From NCBI RefSeq assembly GCF_900323885.1, contig NZ_OOHJ01000018.1, positions 744,001 through 808,000 on the forward strand: 64,000 nucleotides of DNA, written 5' to 3'. Source of the stretch: [Actinomadura] parvosata subsp. kistnae. GTDB lineage: Bacteria > Actinomycetota > Actinomycetes > Streptosporangiales > Streptosporangiaceae. The notes under the pieces were generated by a model that was not told the DNA's origin, searched no databases, and worked only from the letters and a program-made list of their open reading frames with translations. Shown here in pieces: positions 34,398 to 42,648 of the stretch; positions within the stretch are counted from its first letter, which is position 1; the number at the start of each line of letters is the position of its first letter. A program made the translations under genes and the position numbers.

Positions 34398-35729
34398 ATG
34401 GAGCTCGACGGTGCCGGCCTGACCTGCGCGCAGGTTCACGAGGTCGCGTACGCCGGGGCCCGGGTGTCGATCGCCTCGCTCGATCGTGCCCGGGCCGCGT
34501 GGTCCACCGCGCGGGAGCTGACCGGCCCCGTGTACGGCCGGAGCACGGGTGTGGGCGCGAACCGGGACATCGTGCTGGAGGGCGCGGGCCTCGATCTCCT
34601 GCGCAGTCACGCGATCGCGGCGGGCCCGTCGCTGCCGGCCGAGCGGGCGAGGGGCATGCTGGTGGTCCGGCTGAACCAGCTGCTCGCGGGCGGTTCGGGG
34701 GTGGATCCGGCGGTGTGTCTGGCGCTGGCGGGCGCGATCAACGACGGTTTCACTCCTCCTCTGCACACGTACGGCGCCATCGGCACGGGTGATCTGACCG
34801 CGTTGGCGACCACGGCCCTGTGTCTCCTGGGCGAGATCCCGTGGCACCATGACCGGCCCTCCCCTGGGGCGAGGCCGCCGTTCCACGCGCTCGCCTCGGA
34901 CGACGCGCTGCCGTTCATCAGCTCGGGTGCCGCCACGCTCGCCGACGCGGCGCTCGCCTGTCACCGTCTGCGCCGCCTGCTCGACGCGGCGGTGGAGGTG
35001 GCGGTGATGTCGTTCGCCGCCGTGGACGCCTCGCCGGAGCCGCTGGCGACCGTCGTCCATGAGGCGCGCCCGCAGCCGGGTCAGGCGGCGGTGGCGGCCA
35101 GGCTGCGCGGCCTGCTGGCCCACGAGCCCACGTCCCGGATCCAGGATCCGTACGGGTTCCGCGCGTTCGCCCAGGTGCACGGGGCGGCCTTCGACGCGCT
35201 CGACCGGGCGGTGGCCACGATCGAGACCGACCTGAACGCCGCCACCGAGAACCCGCTGTTCGCCGCCTCCCTCGCCTGGCACAACGGCAACTTCCACTCG
35301 GCCCCGGTGGCGCTGGCCCTGGACGCGGTGCGGGCCGCGCTGGTGCAGACGGCGCAGCTCAGCACGGCCCGCCTGGCCACGCTCATGGATCCGGCCTACA
35401 CGGGCCGCCTGCCGTTCCTGGCCGACCGTCCGGGCGCGTCGGGGGCGCTGATCCTGGAGTACGTGGCCCAGGACGCCCTGGCGGACCTGCGTCACCTGGC
35501 GACGCCGGTGACGACGGGCACGGCGGTGATCTCGCGCGGCGTGGAGGATCACGCGGGGTTCGCCACCCAGGCAGCCCGGCACACCCTGCGCTGCGTGGAG
35601 CCGCTGGAGATCGTGCTGGCCTGCGAGCGCACGGCCGCCGCCCGCGCCCTGCACGCCCCGGCCCAGGCCCCTGACCGCCCGCTCACGGCGGACCTGGAGG
35701 ACTCGCGCGGCGTGCTCTCGGCCGGGTGA
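34398..35729 (+). CDS. Aromatic amino acid ammonia-lyase-like protein with atypical MIO motif
   Basis: Histidine/phenylalanine ammonia-lyase superfamily, 443 aa (classical HAL is about 510). Recognisable segments are VYGRSTGVGANRD (the active-site Tyr loop), LVVRLNQLLAGGSGV, THGxx-like TYGAIGTGDLTALA, RIQDPYGFRAFAQVHG and ETDLNAATENPL. The Ala-Ser-Gly triad that cyclises to MIO in classical enzymes is replaced by Gly-Thr-Gly (IGTGDL). I recall similar actinobacterial proteins with this variant. Activity is therefore uncertain; it may be a non-MIO paralogue. No clear Shine-Dalgarno sequence, possibly coupled to the upstream membrane protein. Confidence 0.82.
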   Translation: MELDGAGLTCAQVHEVAYAGARVSIASLDRARAAWSTARELTGPVYGRSTGVGANRDIVLEGAGLDLLRSHAIAAGPSLPAERARGMLVVRLNQLLAGGSGVDPAVCLALAGAINDGFTPPLHTYGAIGTGDLTALATTALCLLGEIPWHHDRPSPGARPPFHALASDDALPFISSGAATLADAALACHRLRRLLDAAVEVAVMSFAAVDASPEPLATVVHEARPQPGQAAVAARLRGLLAHEPTSRIQDPYGFRAFAQVHGAAFDALDRAVATIETDLNAATENPLFAASLAWHNGNFHSAPVALALDAVRAALVQTAQLSTARLATLMDPAYTGRLPFLADRPGASGALILEYVAQDALADLRHLATPVTTGTAVISRGVEDHAGFATQAARHTLRCVEPLEIVLACERTAAARALHAPAQAPDRPLTADLEDSRGVLSAG

Positions 35730-35765
35730 CCTGGAGGACTCGCGCGGCGTGCCTCTCGGCCGGGT
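35691..35765. repeat. 37/38-bp tandem duplication at the lyase stop codon
   Basis: Units 35691-35727 and 35728-35765, identical except for one extra C in the second. The lyase TGA straddles the junction, so the second copy is untranslated. Confidence 0.9.
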
Positions 35766-35766
35766 G

Positions 35767-35788
35767 ACCCGCCCCGTCGGGGGCGGGT
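35767..35788. terminator. Bidirectional terminator hairpin between converging genes
   Basis: ACCCGCCCC-GTCG-GGGGCGGGT, a 9-bp perfect stem between the stops of the lyase and the LacI gene. There is no U tract, as is usual in actinomycetes. Confidence 0.6.
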
Positions 35789-36786
35789 TACGACGGCTCG
35801 GTCACCCGCGCCACCGATCCGCGTTCCCTGAGCGTGGGCTTCTGCATGACGCGCCGCCGCCGCGCCCCGCCGTCGGCCGCCGCCGAGATGAGCCGCACGG
35901 CGGCGCGGACGATGCCCGCGATGTCCCAGTCGACGGTGGTGAGGCCGGGCGACAGCAGCCCCGACATGGGGTGGTCGTCGTAGCCCATCACGGACACGTC
36001 GCCCGGGATGGACAGCCCCAGCTCCTGCGCCGCCGCGTAGACGCCGTAGGCGATGGAGTCGGCGAAGCAGAACACGGCGCTCGGCTTGTCGCCGCTGAGC
36101 AGCTCGTGGGCGGCGGCGGTGGCGCCGGCCAGGCCGAGGGGCGCGGTGGCGACCTGGATGTCGAGCCCCAGCCGGTCGGCCTCGGCGGTGACGTGCACGT
36201 CGGCGGGCCGGTCGGGGGTGCTGGCCTGGGTGGAGGTGAGCACGGCGATGCGGCGGTGGCCGAGCGCGCGCAGGTGCTCGAGGGCGAGCGTGACCCCGCT
36301 GCGGTTGTCGAAGACGACCTCGCCGGCCGTGCCGGTGATCGAGTCGCCGATCGCGACGACCGGCAGCGACTCGCACAGCTCGGCCCAGAACGCGGCCGCC
36401 GGGTCGATGGGCTGCACGATGAGGCCGTCGACCCGCTGGTCGCGCAGCTGCTGGGCCAGGGCCCGCTCTCTGGCGGGGTCGCCGAACGCGTCGAGGATGA
36501 GGGCGTAGCGGTCTTTCTCCCGCAGCCCCCTGCTGATGCCGACCGCCAGCGACTGCTGCCAGAGGTCCTCCAGCGAGCCGCACAGCAGGCCGATCATGCC
36601 GGTGCGCCCGCTGGCGAGGGCTCTGGCGATGGGATCGGCCTCGTAGCCGAGCTCGGCGGCGGCGGCACGCACCCGCTCCATGGTCTCCTCCGAGACCTGC
36701 ATGCCGCGGAGCGCGTAGGAGACAGCCGCTGGTGACAGGCCCGTGGCCTGGGCCACCTCACGGATCGTGGCTCTCTTGCGAGGCAT
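35788..36786 (-). CDS. LacI family transcriptional regulator
   Basis: 332 aa. The N-terminal LacI helix-turn-helix (TIREVAQATGLSPAAVSYALRG) with the hinge helix (EADPIARALASGRTGMIGLL) is followed by a periplasmic-binding-protein-like sensor domain (VFDNRSGVTLALEHLRALGHRRIAVL, VMGYDDHPMSGLLSPGLTTVDWD). It is divergent from the amidohydrolase-cysteine dioxygenase operon. A triple operator-like array lies between them, so it probably represses that operon and itself. Confidence 0.93.
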   Translation of the reverse strand: MPRKRATIREVAQATGLSPAAVSYALRGMQVSEETMERVRAAAAELGYEADPIARALASGRTGMIGLLCGSLEDLWQQSLAVGISRGLREKDRYALILDAFGDPARERALAQQLRDQRVDGLIVQPIDPAAAFWAELCESLPVVAIGDSITGTAGEVVFDNRSGVTLALEHLRALGHRRIAVLTSTQASTPDRPADVHVTAEADRLGLDIQVATAPLGLAGATAAAHELLSGDKPSAVFCFADSIAYGVYAAAQELGLSIPGDVSVMGYDDHPMSGLLSPGLTTVDWDIAGIVRAAVRLISAAADGGARRRRVMQKPTLRERGSVARVTEPS

Positions 36787-36860
36787 TCCGCCAGCCTATT
36801 GCGTGACACCGACAGAAGCATGCCCGCGCCCTCGGTGGGCGGCCATTGACAACACTCTTG

Positions 36861-36899
36861 TGAAGCGGTTCACTGAACCGTATCACTGAAACGGTTCAC
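36861..36899. promoter_or_regulatory. Three 13-bp operator-like repeats
   Basis: TGAAGCGGTTCAC, TGAACCGTATCAC and TGAAACGGTTCAC start at 36861, 36874 and 36887. Each is a near-palindrome centred on CG, as for LacI operators. A TTGACA lies just upstream at 36846 without a convincing -10. Confidence 0.65.
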
Positions 36900-36970
36900 A
36901 ACGTAGATGTCACAGCCCAGAGCGTTTACATGTATTGTGAGTAGGAAATGACGGAAGGAGCGGGGCGGCC

Positions 36971-37846
36971 GTGAGCGTCGATGTGCACCAGCATCTGTGG
37001 ACCAGCACGTTCCTCGATGCCCTGCGCGCCCGCGACACTCCTCCGTACCTCGACGGCTGGACCCTGATCCTCGACGGCGAGCCGCCGTACGAGGTGGATC
37101 CCGCCGACCACGACCCCAGCGATCACGAACGGCGCGGCACCGCCGGCCTGGAGCTGGCCCTCGTGTCGCTGTCGAGCCCGCTCGGCATCGAGTTCCTGCC
37201 GCCCGAGGAGTCCTGGCCGCTGATCGACGCCTACCACGACGGCGCCCTGGCGCTCGGCGAGCCGTACGGCGCGTGGGCGGCCACCTGCCACAGCGAGCCC
37301 GACCCCGAGCGCCTGGCCAAGGACCTCGACCGGGGCTTCGCCGGCCTGCAGATCCCGGCCACCGCCGTGCCCGGCGACGAGCTGCTCGACGTGCTGACCG
37401 AGCGCGATCTGCCGCTGTTCGTGCACCCGGGGCCGGCCCCGCGCCAGGAGCGCGGCACGCCGCCGTGGTGGCCGGCGCTGGTGCCGTACGTGCAGCAGAT
37501 GCACGCGTCGTGGCACTACTTCCACGCCGTCGTCCGGCCCAGGCACCCGCGCCTGCGCGTCTGCTTCGCGCTGCTCGCGGGGCTGGCGCCGCTGCACTCC
37601 GAGCGGCTGATCGCCCGCGGCGGCGGGCGCGGGCTCGTCGACCCCGGCTTCTTCGTGGAGACCTCCTCGTACGGCCCGCGCGCGATCGACGCGATCGTCC
37701 GCGAACTCGGCATCGACGTCGTGGTCAACGGCTCCGACGCGCCCTACGCCCGGGCGCCGGAGACGGGCCTCGGCGCCGCCGCCGACCACGCCATCAAGAC
37801 CGTCAACCCCCGTCGCCTCATCAGCGGAAAGGAGACTCGTACGTGA
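36971..37846 (+). CDS. Amidohydrolase family protein (metal-dependent TIM-barrel)
   Basis: 291 aa. It starts with the HxH metal motif (VDVHQHLW). Later come LFVHPGPA (third His), and near the end the NGSDAPYA segment carrying the catalytic Asp, as in amidohydrolase-2 decarboxylases/lactonases. Start GTG 36971 has AGGAG about 12 bp upstream. The next gene overlaps by GTGA, so the two are coupled. Substrate unknown. The divergent LacI gene and its operators suggest induction by a small metabolite. Confidence 0.85.
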   Translation: MSVDVHQHLWTSTFLDALRARDTPPYLDGWTLILDGEPPYEVDPADHDPSDHERRGTAGLELALVSLSSPLGIEFLPPEESWPLIDAYHDGALALGEPYGAWAATCHSEPDPERLAKDLDRGFAGLQIPATAVPGDELLDVLTERDLPLFVHPGPAPRQERGTPPWWPALVPYVQQMHASWHYFHAVVRPRHPRLRVCFALLAGLAPLHSERLIARGGGRGLVDPGFFVETSSYGPRAIDAIVRELGIDVVVNGSDAPYARAPETGLGAAADHAIKTVNPRRLISGKETRT

Positions 37847-38421
37847 ACACTGAGCAGATCCAGGACGGGGGCACCTGTGCCCGGCTGCCCGAGCGCGTCC
37901 TCGACCGGCGCGAGCTGCGCGACCTGGTGAACGAGCTGGCCGCCCACCCCGAGGAGTGGCGCGACCAGGTGGACTTCCCCGCCGACGGCGGCCGGCACTA
38001 CGCCTCGCTCTACCGCGACGCGTACGTGGACGTCTGGCTGCTGTGCTGGCGCCCGGAGGACGACACGGGCTGGCACGACCACGACATCTCCTCCGGGGCG
38101 GTGCACGTGGTGCAGGGCGCGTTGAAGGAGTGCAACCCGCGCATCGGGGGCGAGCACCTGGAGACGGTGGTTCCGGAGGGGCAGTCGTTCTCGTTCGGGC
38201 CCGACCACATCCACCGGCTCACGGGCGCGGTGGAGCACAGCGTGTCCATCCACGCGTACTCGCCGCCGCTGTGGCGGCTGGGCCAGTACTCGATCGACGA
38301 CACCGGCGTGATGCGGCGCGTGTCGGTGAGCTACGCCGACGAGCTGCGCCCCATGGACAGCGGGCCGGAGCCCTCGGGTGCGGTCGCGATCAGCGCCGCT
38401 CCGGTGGGGTCCGTGGCCTGA
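37843..38421 (+). CDS. Cysteine dioxygenase-type cupin protein
   Basis: 192 aa, cupin with the Fe-binding pattern WHDHDISSGAVHVVQG and a later His (GPDHIHRL). This places it in the cysteine dioxygenase type I family, which oxidises cysteine to cysteine sulfinate or acts on related thiols. Start GTG 37843 follows AAAGGAGA and overlaps the upstream stop. Its 3' end overlaps the convergent FhuF-like gene by 32 bp. Its pairing with an amidohydrolase suggests a thiol/sulfur catabolic step, but this is inference. Confidence 0.85.
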   Translation: MNTEQIQDGGTCARLPERVLDRRELRDLVNELAAHPEEWRDQVDFPADGGRHYASLYRDAYVDVWLLCWRPEDDTGWHDHDISSGAVHVVQGALKECNPRIGGEHLETVVPEGQSFSFGPDHIHRLTGAVEHSVSIHAYSPPLWRLGQYSIDDTGVMRRVSVSYADELRPMDSGPEPSGAVAISAAPVGSVA

Positions 38422-39058
38422 GGACGCAGCAGCTCCCGCAGGGCTCCACGCCGGGCAACGTGATCCACAGGCAGCACGTCCTGCGGAAGTAGCCGTCGCC
38501 GGCGGGCTCGACGAGCCCGTCGAGCGGCGGCCCGAGCTCCTTGAGCAGCCTCATGTAGTCGCCCGGGACGATCGACGTCAGCGGGTGGGCGATCGCCTCC
38601 GCCGTGGAGCCCCACAGCGTGCGCTCGCCCACCTTGGCCAGGGCACTGAGCACCTCGACCAGGGGCCGCTGCGACTCCTCCAGCGCCGCGGCGATCGCGC
38701 CGGCGCCGGAGGCCCAGCTCACGCGGGTGGCGGCGAGCGTCACGCCCGCGCCCGACACCTTGAAGTACGTCTCCGCCTGCCGCATCACCGGCACCCGCCC
38801 GTCGAGCGCCCACCCGAGCGCCATCGGCAGCGTGTGCCAGTAGCCGTAGGTCTTCCAGAACAGCGCCGCGCCGACGTGGCGCGGCGCGTTCCAGCGCGCG
38901 GCCGTCTCGTCCACCAGCTCCGTCAGCAGCGTGTACGGCTTCCGCAGCAGCTCGCGCACCGGGGTCCAGCTGTCGTCGGGCTCGATGACGAGGCCGGGCT
39001 CCACCCCGATGACCCCGCCGCGCTCTTCGGCCATCCGCTGGAGCGTCTCGGTCAGCAC
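38390..39058 (-). CDS. FhuF-like (2Fe-2S) ferric iron reductase family protein
   Basis: 222 aa. The C-terminal motif FRRTCCLWITLPGVEPCGSCCVL has the Cys-Cys...Cys-x-x-Cys(-Cys) arrangement that binds a 2Fe-2S cluster in FhuF-type siderophore-iron reductases. The body is mostly helical, without membrane segments. It lies 22 bp downstream of the MFS transporter on the same strand, probably one operon for siderophore or metal handling. Confidence 0.82.
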   Translation of the reverse strand: MLTETLQRMAEERGGVIGVEPGLVIEPDDSWTPVRELLRKPYTLLTELVDETAARWNAPRHVGAALFWKTYGYWHTLPMALGWALDGRVPVMRQAETYFKVSGAGVTLAATRVSWASGAGAIAAALEESQRPLVEVLSALAKVGERTLWGSTAEAIAHPLTSIVPGDYMRLLKELGPPLDGLVEPAGDGYFRRTCCLWITLPGVEPCGSCCVLRPRTPPERR

Positions 39059-39080
39059 GCTGAAAACTCCCGGGAACGAG

Positions 39081-40271
39081 CTAGAGGTCGGCTCTGCCCA
39101 ACGTAGCAGGGCGCCCGGCGAACCATCCGGCCAGGATCTGCGCCGCCAGCACCCCCAGCCCGGCCATGAGCGGCACCGTCCAGCCGCCCGAGACCTGCCG
39201 CAGGAACCCGAACAGCAGCGGGCCGAGCGCCGCGATCACGTACCCGACGGACTGCGCCACCGCCGACAGCGCCGTCACCTGGGCCGGGTCGGACGGGCGG
39301 AGCGCGATGATCAGCAGCGCCAGCGCGAACGAGGCCCCCTGCCCGATGCCGAGGACGATCATCCACACCCACGGCAATGTCGTCGGGGCCAGCAGGATGC
39401 CGAGGTACCCCAGCACGGTCAGCACGCCGGCGCCGACCACGTACGGGACCTGCGAGGCGCGCCGGCCGGCCAGGACGGGGACCGCCAGCGACGTGCCGAC
39501 CTGCACCGCGTTCGTCAGGCTGAGCAGGTAGCCGGCCTGGTCGGCGGCCAGGCCGGCCTCCAGGAAGATCGTCGGCAGCCAGGCCAGCATGACGTAGAAG
39601 GTCAGCGACTGCAGGCCCATGAGGGCGGTGATGTACCAGGTGACGCGGCTGCGCAGCACCATGCCGAACGGCCGCGGCCCGTTCTGGCCGCCCGCCTGCT
39701 TGCGCAGCGCCTGCGGCAGCCACAGCAGCGCCCCCAGGAGGGCCGGCACGGCCAGCAGGGCCGAGACGGCGCGCCAGTCGTAGCCGGTGACGTGCTCGAT
39801 CGGCACCACCAGCGCGGACGCGGCGGCGGCGCCGGCGACCACGCAGGAGACGTAGACGCCGGTCAGCAGGTTGACCCGGGTCGGGAAGTGCTGCTTGACG
39901 ACGCCGGGCATGGAGACGTTCATGACGGCGATGGCGGTGGCGGCCAGCGCCGAGCCGGCGTACAGGAGGGGCGCGCCGTCGAGGCCGCGCAGCGCGACGC
40001 CCGCGGCGATGACCAGCAGCCCCGCCAGCAGCGTGCGGTCGAGCCCGATGCGCCGCGCCAGCAGCGGCGTGACCGGCCCGAACACGCCCAGGCAGACCAC
40101 CATGACCGTGGTGATCGCGCCGCCGCCCGCGGGCGAGAGGCCGACGTCGTTCATGATCTCGTCGAGGAGGGGAGAGATGCCCGCGATCGCCGGGCGGAGG
40201 TTGAGCGCGGCCAGGGCGAACCCGGCCACGAGCAAGGCGGATCTCAACGACATAGAGGAACACTCTTGCAT
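39081..40271 (-). CDS. MFS transporter, CynX/NimT-like
   Basis: 396 aa, about twelve hydrophobic helices. The beginning, LLVAGFALAALNLRPAIAGISPLLDEI, is typical of the CynX/NimT (cyanate/nitroimidazole) subfamily. ATG 40271 or ATG 40253 could start it; neither has a strong ribosome-binding site. The perfect palindrome at 40280-40291 lies directly upstream and is shared with the divergent LacI gene. Substrate unknown. Confidence 0.88.
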   Translation of the reverse strand: MQECSSMSLRSALLVAGFALAALNLRPAIAGISPLLDEIMNDVGLSPAGGGAITTVMVVCLGVFGPVTPLLARRIGLDRTLLAGLLVIAAGVALRGLDGAPLLYAGSALAATAIAVMNVSMPGVVKQHFPTRVNLLTGVYVSCVVAGAAAASALVVPIEHVTGYDWRAVSALLAVPALLGALLWLPQALRKQAGGQNGPRPFGMVLRSRVTWYITALMGLQSLTFYVMLAWLPTIFLEAGLAADQAGYLLSLTNAVQVGTSLAVPVLAGRRASQVPYVVGAGVLTVLGYLGILLAPTTLPWVWMIVLGIGQGASFALALLIIALRPSDPAQVTALSAVAQSVGYVIAALGPLLFGFLRQVSGGWTVPLMAGLGVLAAQILAGWFAGRPATLGRADL

Positions 40272-40279
40272 AAGCTCTT

Positions 40280-40291
40280 GACAACGTTGTC
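40280..40291. promoter_or_regulatory. LacI-type operator GACAACGTTGTC
   Basis: Perfect 12-bp palindrome centred on CG in the 32-bp divergent region between the MFS and LacI genes. The identical core occurs at 55649-55660. Confidence 0.7.
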
Positions 40292-40303
40292 TGCCCCCTC
40301 CGC

Positions 40304-41308
40304 ATGAGAAATGATCCAGGCGTGAGACCGACCATGAAGGACGTCGCCTCGGCGGCGGGCGTCGCGCTCAAGACCGTCTCGCGCGTCGTGAACGGCGAGC
40401 CCGGCGTGCACCCCGCCACCGCCGAGCGGGTGCGCACGGCCATCGACCGGCTGGGCTACAGCCGCAACGAGAGCGCCCGCGTGCTGCGCAGGGGCAGGAC
40501 CGCCACGATCGGGCTGGTCATCGAGGACGTGGCCGACCCGTTCTACGCCGGGCTCAGCCGGGCCGTCGAGGACGTCGTCATCGACCACGGCTGCCTGCTG
40601 CTCAGCGGCTCGTCCGGGGAGGAGCCCGGCAGGGAGCGGGAGCTGGTCGAGACGTTCTTCGCGCGCCGCGTCGACGGGCTGATCATGGTGCCGGCCGGCG
40701 ACGACCACACCTACCTGCGGCCCGAGCTGGAGAACGGCACGCCGGTCGTGTTCGCCGACCGGCCGCCCGGCGCGGGCATCGACGTGGACACCGTGCTCGC
40801 CGACAACGTGGGCGGCGCCCGGCAGGCCGTCCGCCACCTCCTGACGCACGGCCACCGCCGCATCGCCTTCCTCGGCGACGACCCCGCCATCTTCACCGCC
40901 GCCCAGCGGCTGCGCGGCTACCGCGAGGAGCTGGGCGGGCTGTACGACGAGCGGCTGGTGTCGATGCGCCCACCGGCGTCCGCGTCCGCCCGCGAGGACC
41001 TGGCGCGCATGTTCGCCCTGGACGACCCGCCGACGGCGTTGTTCACCGGCAACGGCCGGCACACGGTCACCACCCTGCGCGCCCTGGAGGGGCGGCGGGT
41101 GGCGCTGGTCGGCTTCGACGACTTCGAGCTCGCCGACCTGCTCACGCCCGGGGTGAGCGTGGTCGCGCAGGACCCGTCGTGGATGGGGCGCGTCGCCGCC
41201 GAGCTGCTCTTCCGCCGCCTGCGCGGCGACGGCGGCCCGTCCGAGCACATCGAGCTCCCGGTCCGCCTCATCCCCCGAGGCTCCGGCGAACTCCCTCCCC
41301 CGGACTGA
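40304..41308 (+). CDS. LacI family transcriptional regulator
   Basis: 334 aa. Helix-turn-helix TMKDVASAAGVALKTVSRVVNGEPGV, hinge NESARVLRRGRTATIGLV, and sensor domain with ADNVGGARQAVRHLLTHGHRRIAFLG and VALVGFDDFELADLLTPGVSVVAQ. Start ATG 40304; GTG 40322 and ATG 40334 are alternatives. It probably binds GACAACGTTGTC just upstream, and so the MFS gene. It may also bind the same palindrome before the sugar-binding protein at 54313-55608. Confidence 0.93.
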   Translation: MRNDPGVRPTMKDVASAAGVALKTVSRVVNGEPGVHPATAERVRTAIDRLGYSRNESARVLRRGRTATIGLVIEDVADPFYAGLSRAVEDVVIDHGCLLLSGSSGEEPGRERELVETFFARRVDGLIMVPAGDDHTYLRPELENGTPVVFADRPPGAGIDVDTVLADNVGGARQAVRHLLTHGHRRIAFLGDDPAIFTAAQRLRGYREELGGLYDERLVSMRPPASASAREDLARMFALDDPPTALFTGNGRHTVTTLRALEGRRVALVGFDDFELADLLTPGVSVVAQDPSWMGRVAAELLFRRLRGDGGPSEHIELPVRLIPRGSGELPPPD

Positions 41309-41380
41309 GCGAGGACCCGCGGGCTGGGCGAGGGCCTGCGGGCTGCGCGGGGAGCCGCGAGCTGGGCGGGGAGCCGGAGG

Positions 41381-42589
41381 TTAGGCGAGGGCTTCGTGCT
41401 GTCGGTCCGGGCGGAGGACGCGGGTCAGGGCGAGCGCGACGACGATCCCGGCCGCGCCCGCCAGCGCGATGGCCTGCCCCGGTGCGACCATCTCGCCCAG
41501 CGCCCCGACCAGCGCCGCCCCCACCGCCTGCCCCGTCATCAGCCCCGCCGACTGCAGCCCGAACGCCTGCCCCCGCACCTCCTCCGGCACCGCGTCCACG
41601 AACCGCCGCTGCAACCCGAGCTGGTAGGCCAGCCCGGCCGCCCCGATCGCCGCGAGCACGGCGGCCCAGCCGAGGCCGGGCGCGGCCGCGTACCCCAGCC
41701 AGGGCACCCCGAGCAGCACGGCCAGCGGCAGCGACAGCCGCTCCCGCCCGGCCGGCGCCACGAACCGCCCCACGGCGAACTGCCCGGCCGCCATCCCGCC
41801 CGCCGCCGCCGCGAGCACCACCCCCGCCTGCCCCTGCCCGCCCAGGTACGGCACCACCATCGCCTCGGCCCCCGCCAGGCACGCGCACGGCAACCACCCG
41901 GCCAGCAGCAGCCCCCGCACCCGCCGGTCGGCGAGCAGCCGCCGGTTCACCCGCGACGTCTCCCGCACCGCCCCCCGCCCGGCACCCTCGCGGTCGGCGA
42001 CCCCGCGCGCCGGCCTGTACGGCAGCCCGAAGCGCAGCACCACCGCCCCCACCAGGGACAACAGGGCGGTGACCCCCAGCGCCCCCGACGGCCCCGCCAC
42101 GGCGAGGAACGCGCCCCCGGCGGCCAGCCCGACGATCTGCGCCCCGGCCGAGGCGACGCTGAGCACCGAGCGCCCCAGCACGTACGCGTCCCCGCCCAGC
42201 ACCTCGGGCAGCACGGCCGACCGCGCCGCGAGGAACACCGGCGACAGCACCCCCGTGGCCAGCACGAGCGCCAGCATCCCCCACACTGGCAGCCCGGCGT
42301 AGGCGAGCAGCAGGCAGGTCCCGGCCACGACGAGCTCGCCGGCCACCATCAGCGCCCTGGCCGGCACCCGATCGGCCAGCGACAGCAGGAAGAGCCCGCC
42401 CACGATGTACGGCAGCCACCCGGCCATGTACGCGGCGGCCGAGAGCCCGGCGGAGCCGGTGCGCGCGTAGACGAGCACGGACAGCGCCAGCATCTTGATC
42501 ACGTCGCCGCCGATCAGCAGCACGAACCCGGCGAACAGGACCCGGAACTCCTTGACGGCGAACACCTCGCCGTACGTCGCGCCTCTCAC
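41381..42589 (-). CDS. MFS transporter
   Basis: About 402 aa with roughly twelve hydrophobic helices (for example VLFAGFVLLIGGDVIKMLALSVLVYARTG). It resembles the drug-efflux-type MFS proteins that lie beside ArsR regulators. The start is taken as GTG 42589 (VRGATYGEVFAVKEF) with AGGG nearby; the open frame extends upstream without membrane sequence. It is divergent from the ArsR-type regulator across a 59-bp region carrying a palindrome. Confidence 0.87.
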   Translation of the reverse strand: MRGATYGEVFAVKEFRVLFAGFVLLIGGDVIKMLALSVLVYARTGSAGLSAAAYMAGWLPYIVGGLFLLSLADRVPARALMVAGELVVAGTCLLLAYAGLPVWGMLALVLATGVLSPVFLAARSAVLPEVLGGDAYVLGRSVLSVASAGAQIVGLAAGGAFLAVAGPSGALGVTALLSLVGAVVLRFGLPYRPARGVADREGAGRGAVRETSRVNRRLLADRRVRGLLLAGWLPCACLAGAEAMVVPYLGGQGQAGVVLAAAAGGMAAGQFAVGRFVAPAGRERLSLPLAVLLGVPWLGYAAAPGLGWAAVLAAIGAAGLAYQLGLQRRFVDAVPEEVRGQAFGLQSAGLMTGQAVGAALVGALGEMVAPGQAIALAGAAGIVVALALTRVLRPDRQHEALA

Positions 42590-42630
42590 GGCCCTGATCG
42601 TGCGCGGGACCGCCCCGCCGAGGCGACTTC

Positions 42631-42646
42631 TTCGGATATAACCGAA
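42631..42646. promoter_or_regulatory. Inverted repeat TTCGG-N6-CCGAA before the ArsR-type gene
   Basis: TTCGGATATAACCGAA ends 2 bp before ATG 42649 and includes a TATAA-like stretch. Likely autoregulatory operator for the divergent MFS/regulator pair. Confidence 0.5.
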
Positions 42647-42648
42647 AG

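Noticed and set aside
36846..36851. TTGACA as a -35 of the amidohydrolase operon
   Set aside because: No plausible -10 hexamer at 16-19 bp; left unassigned.
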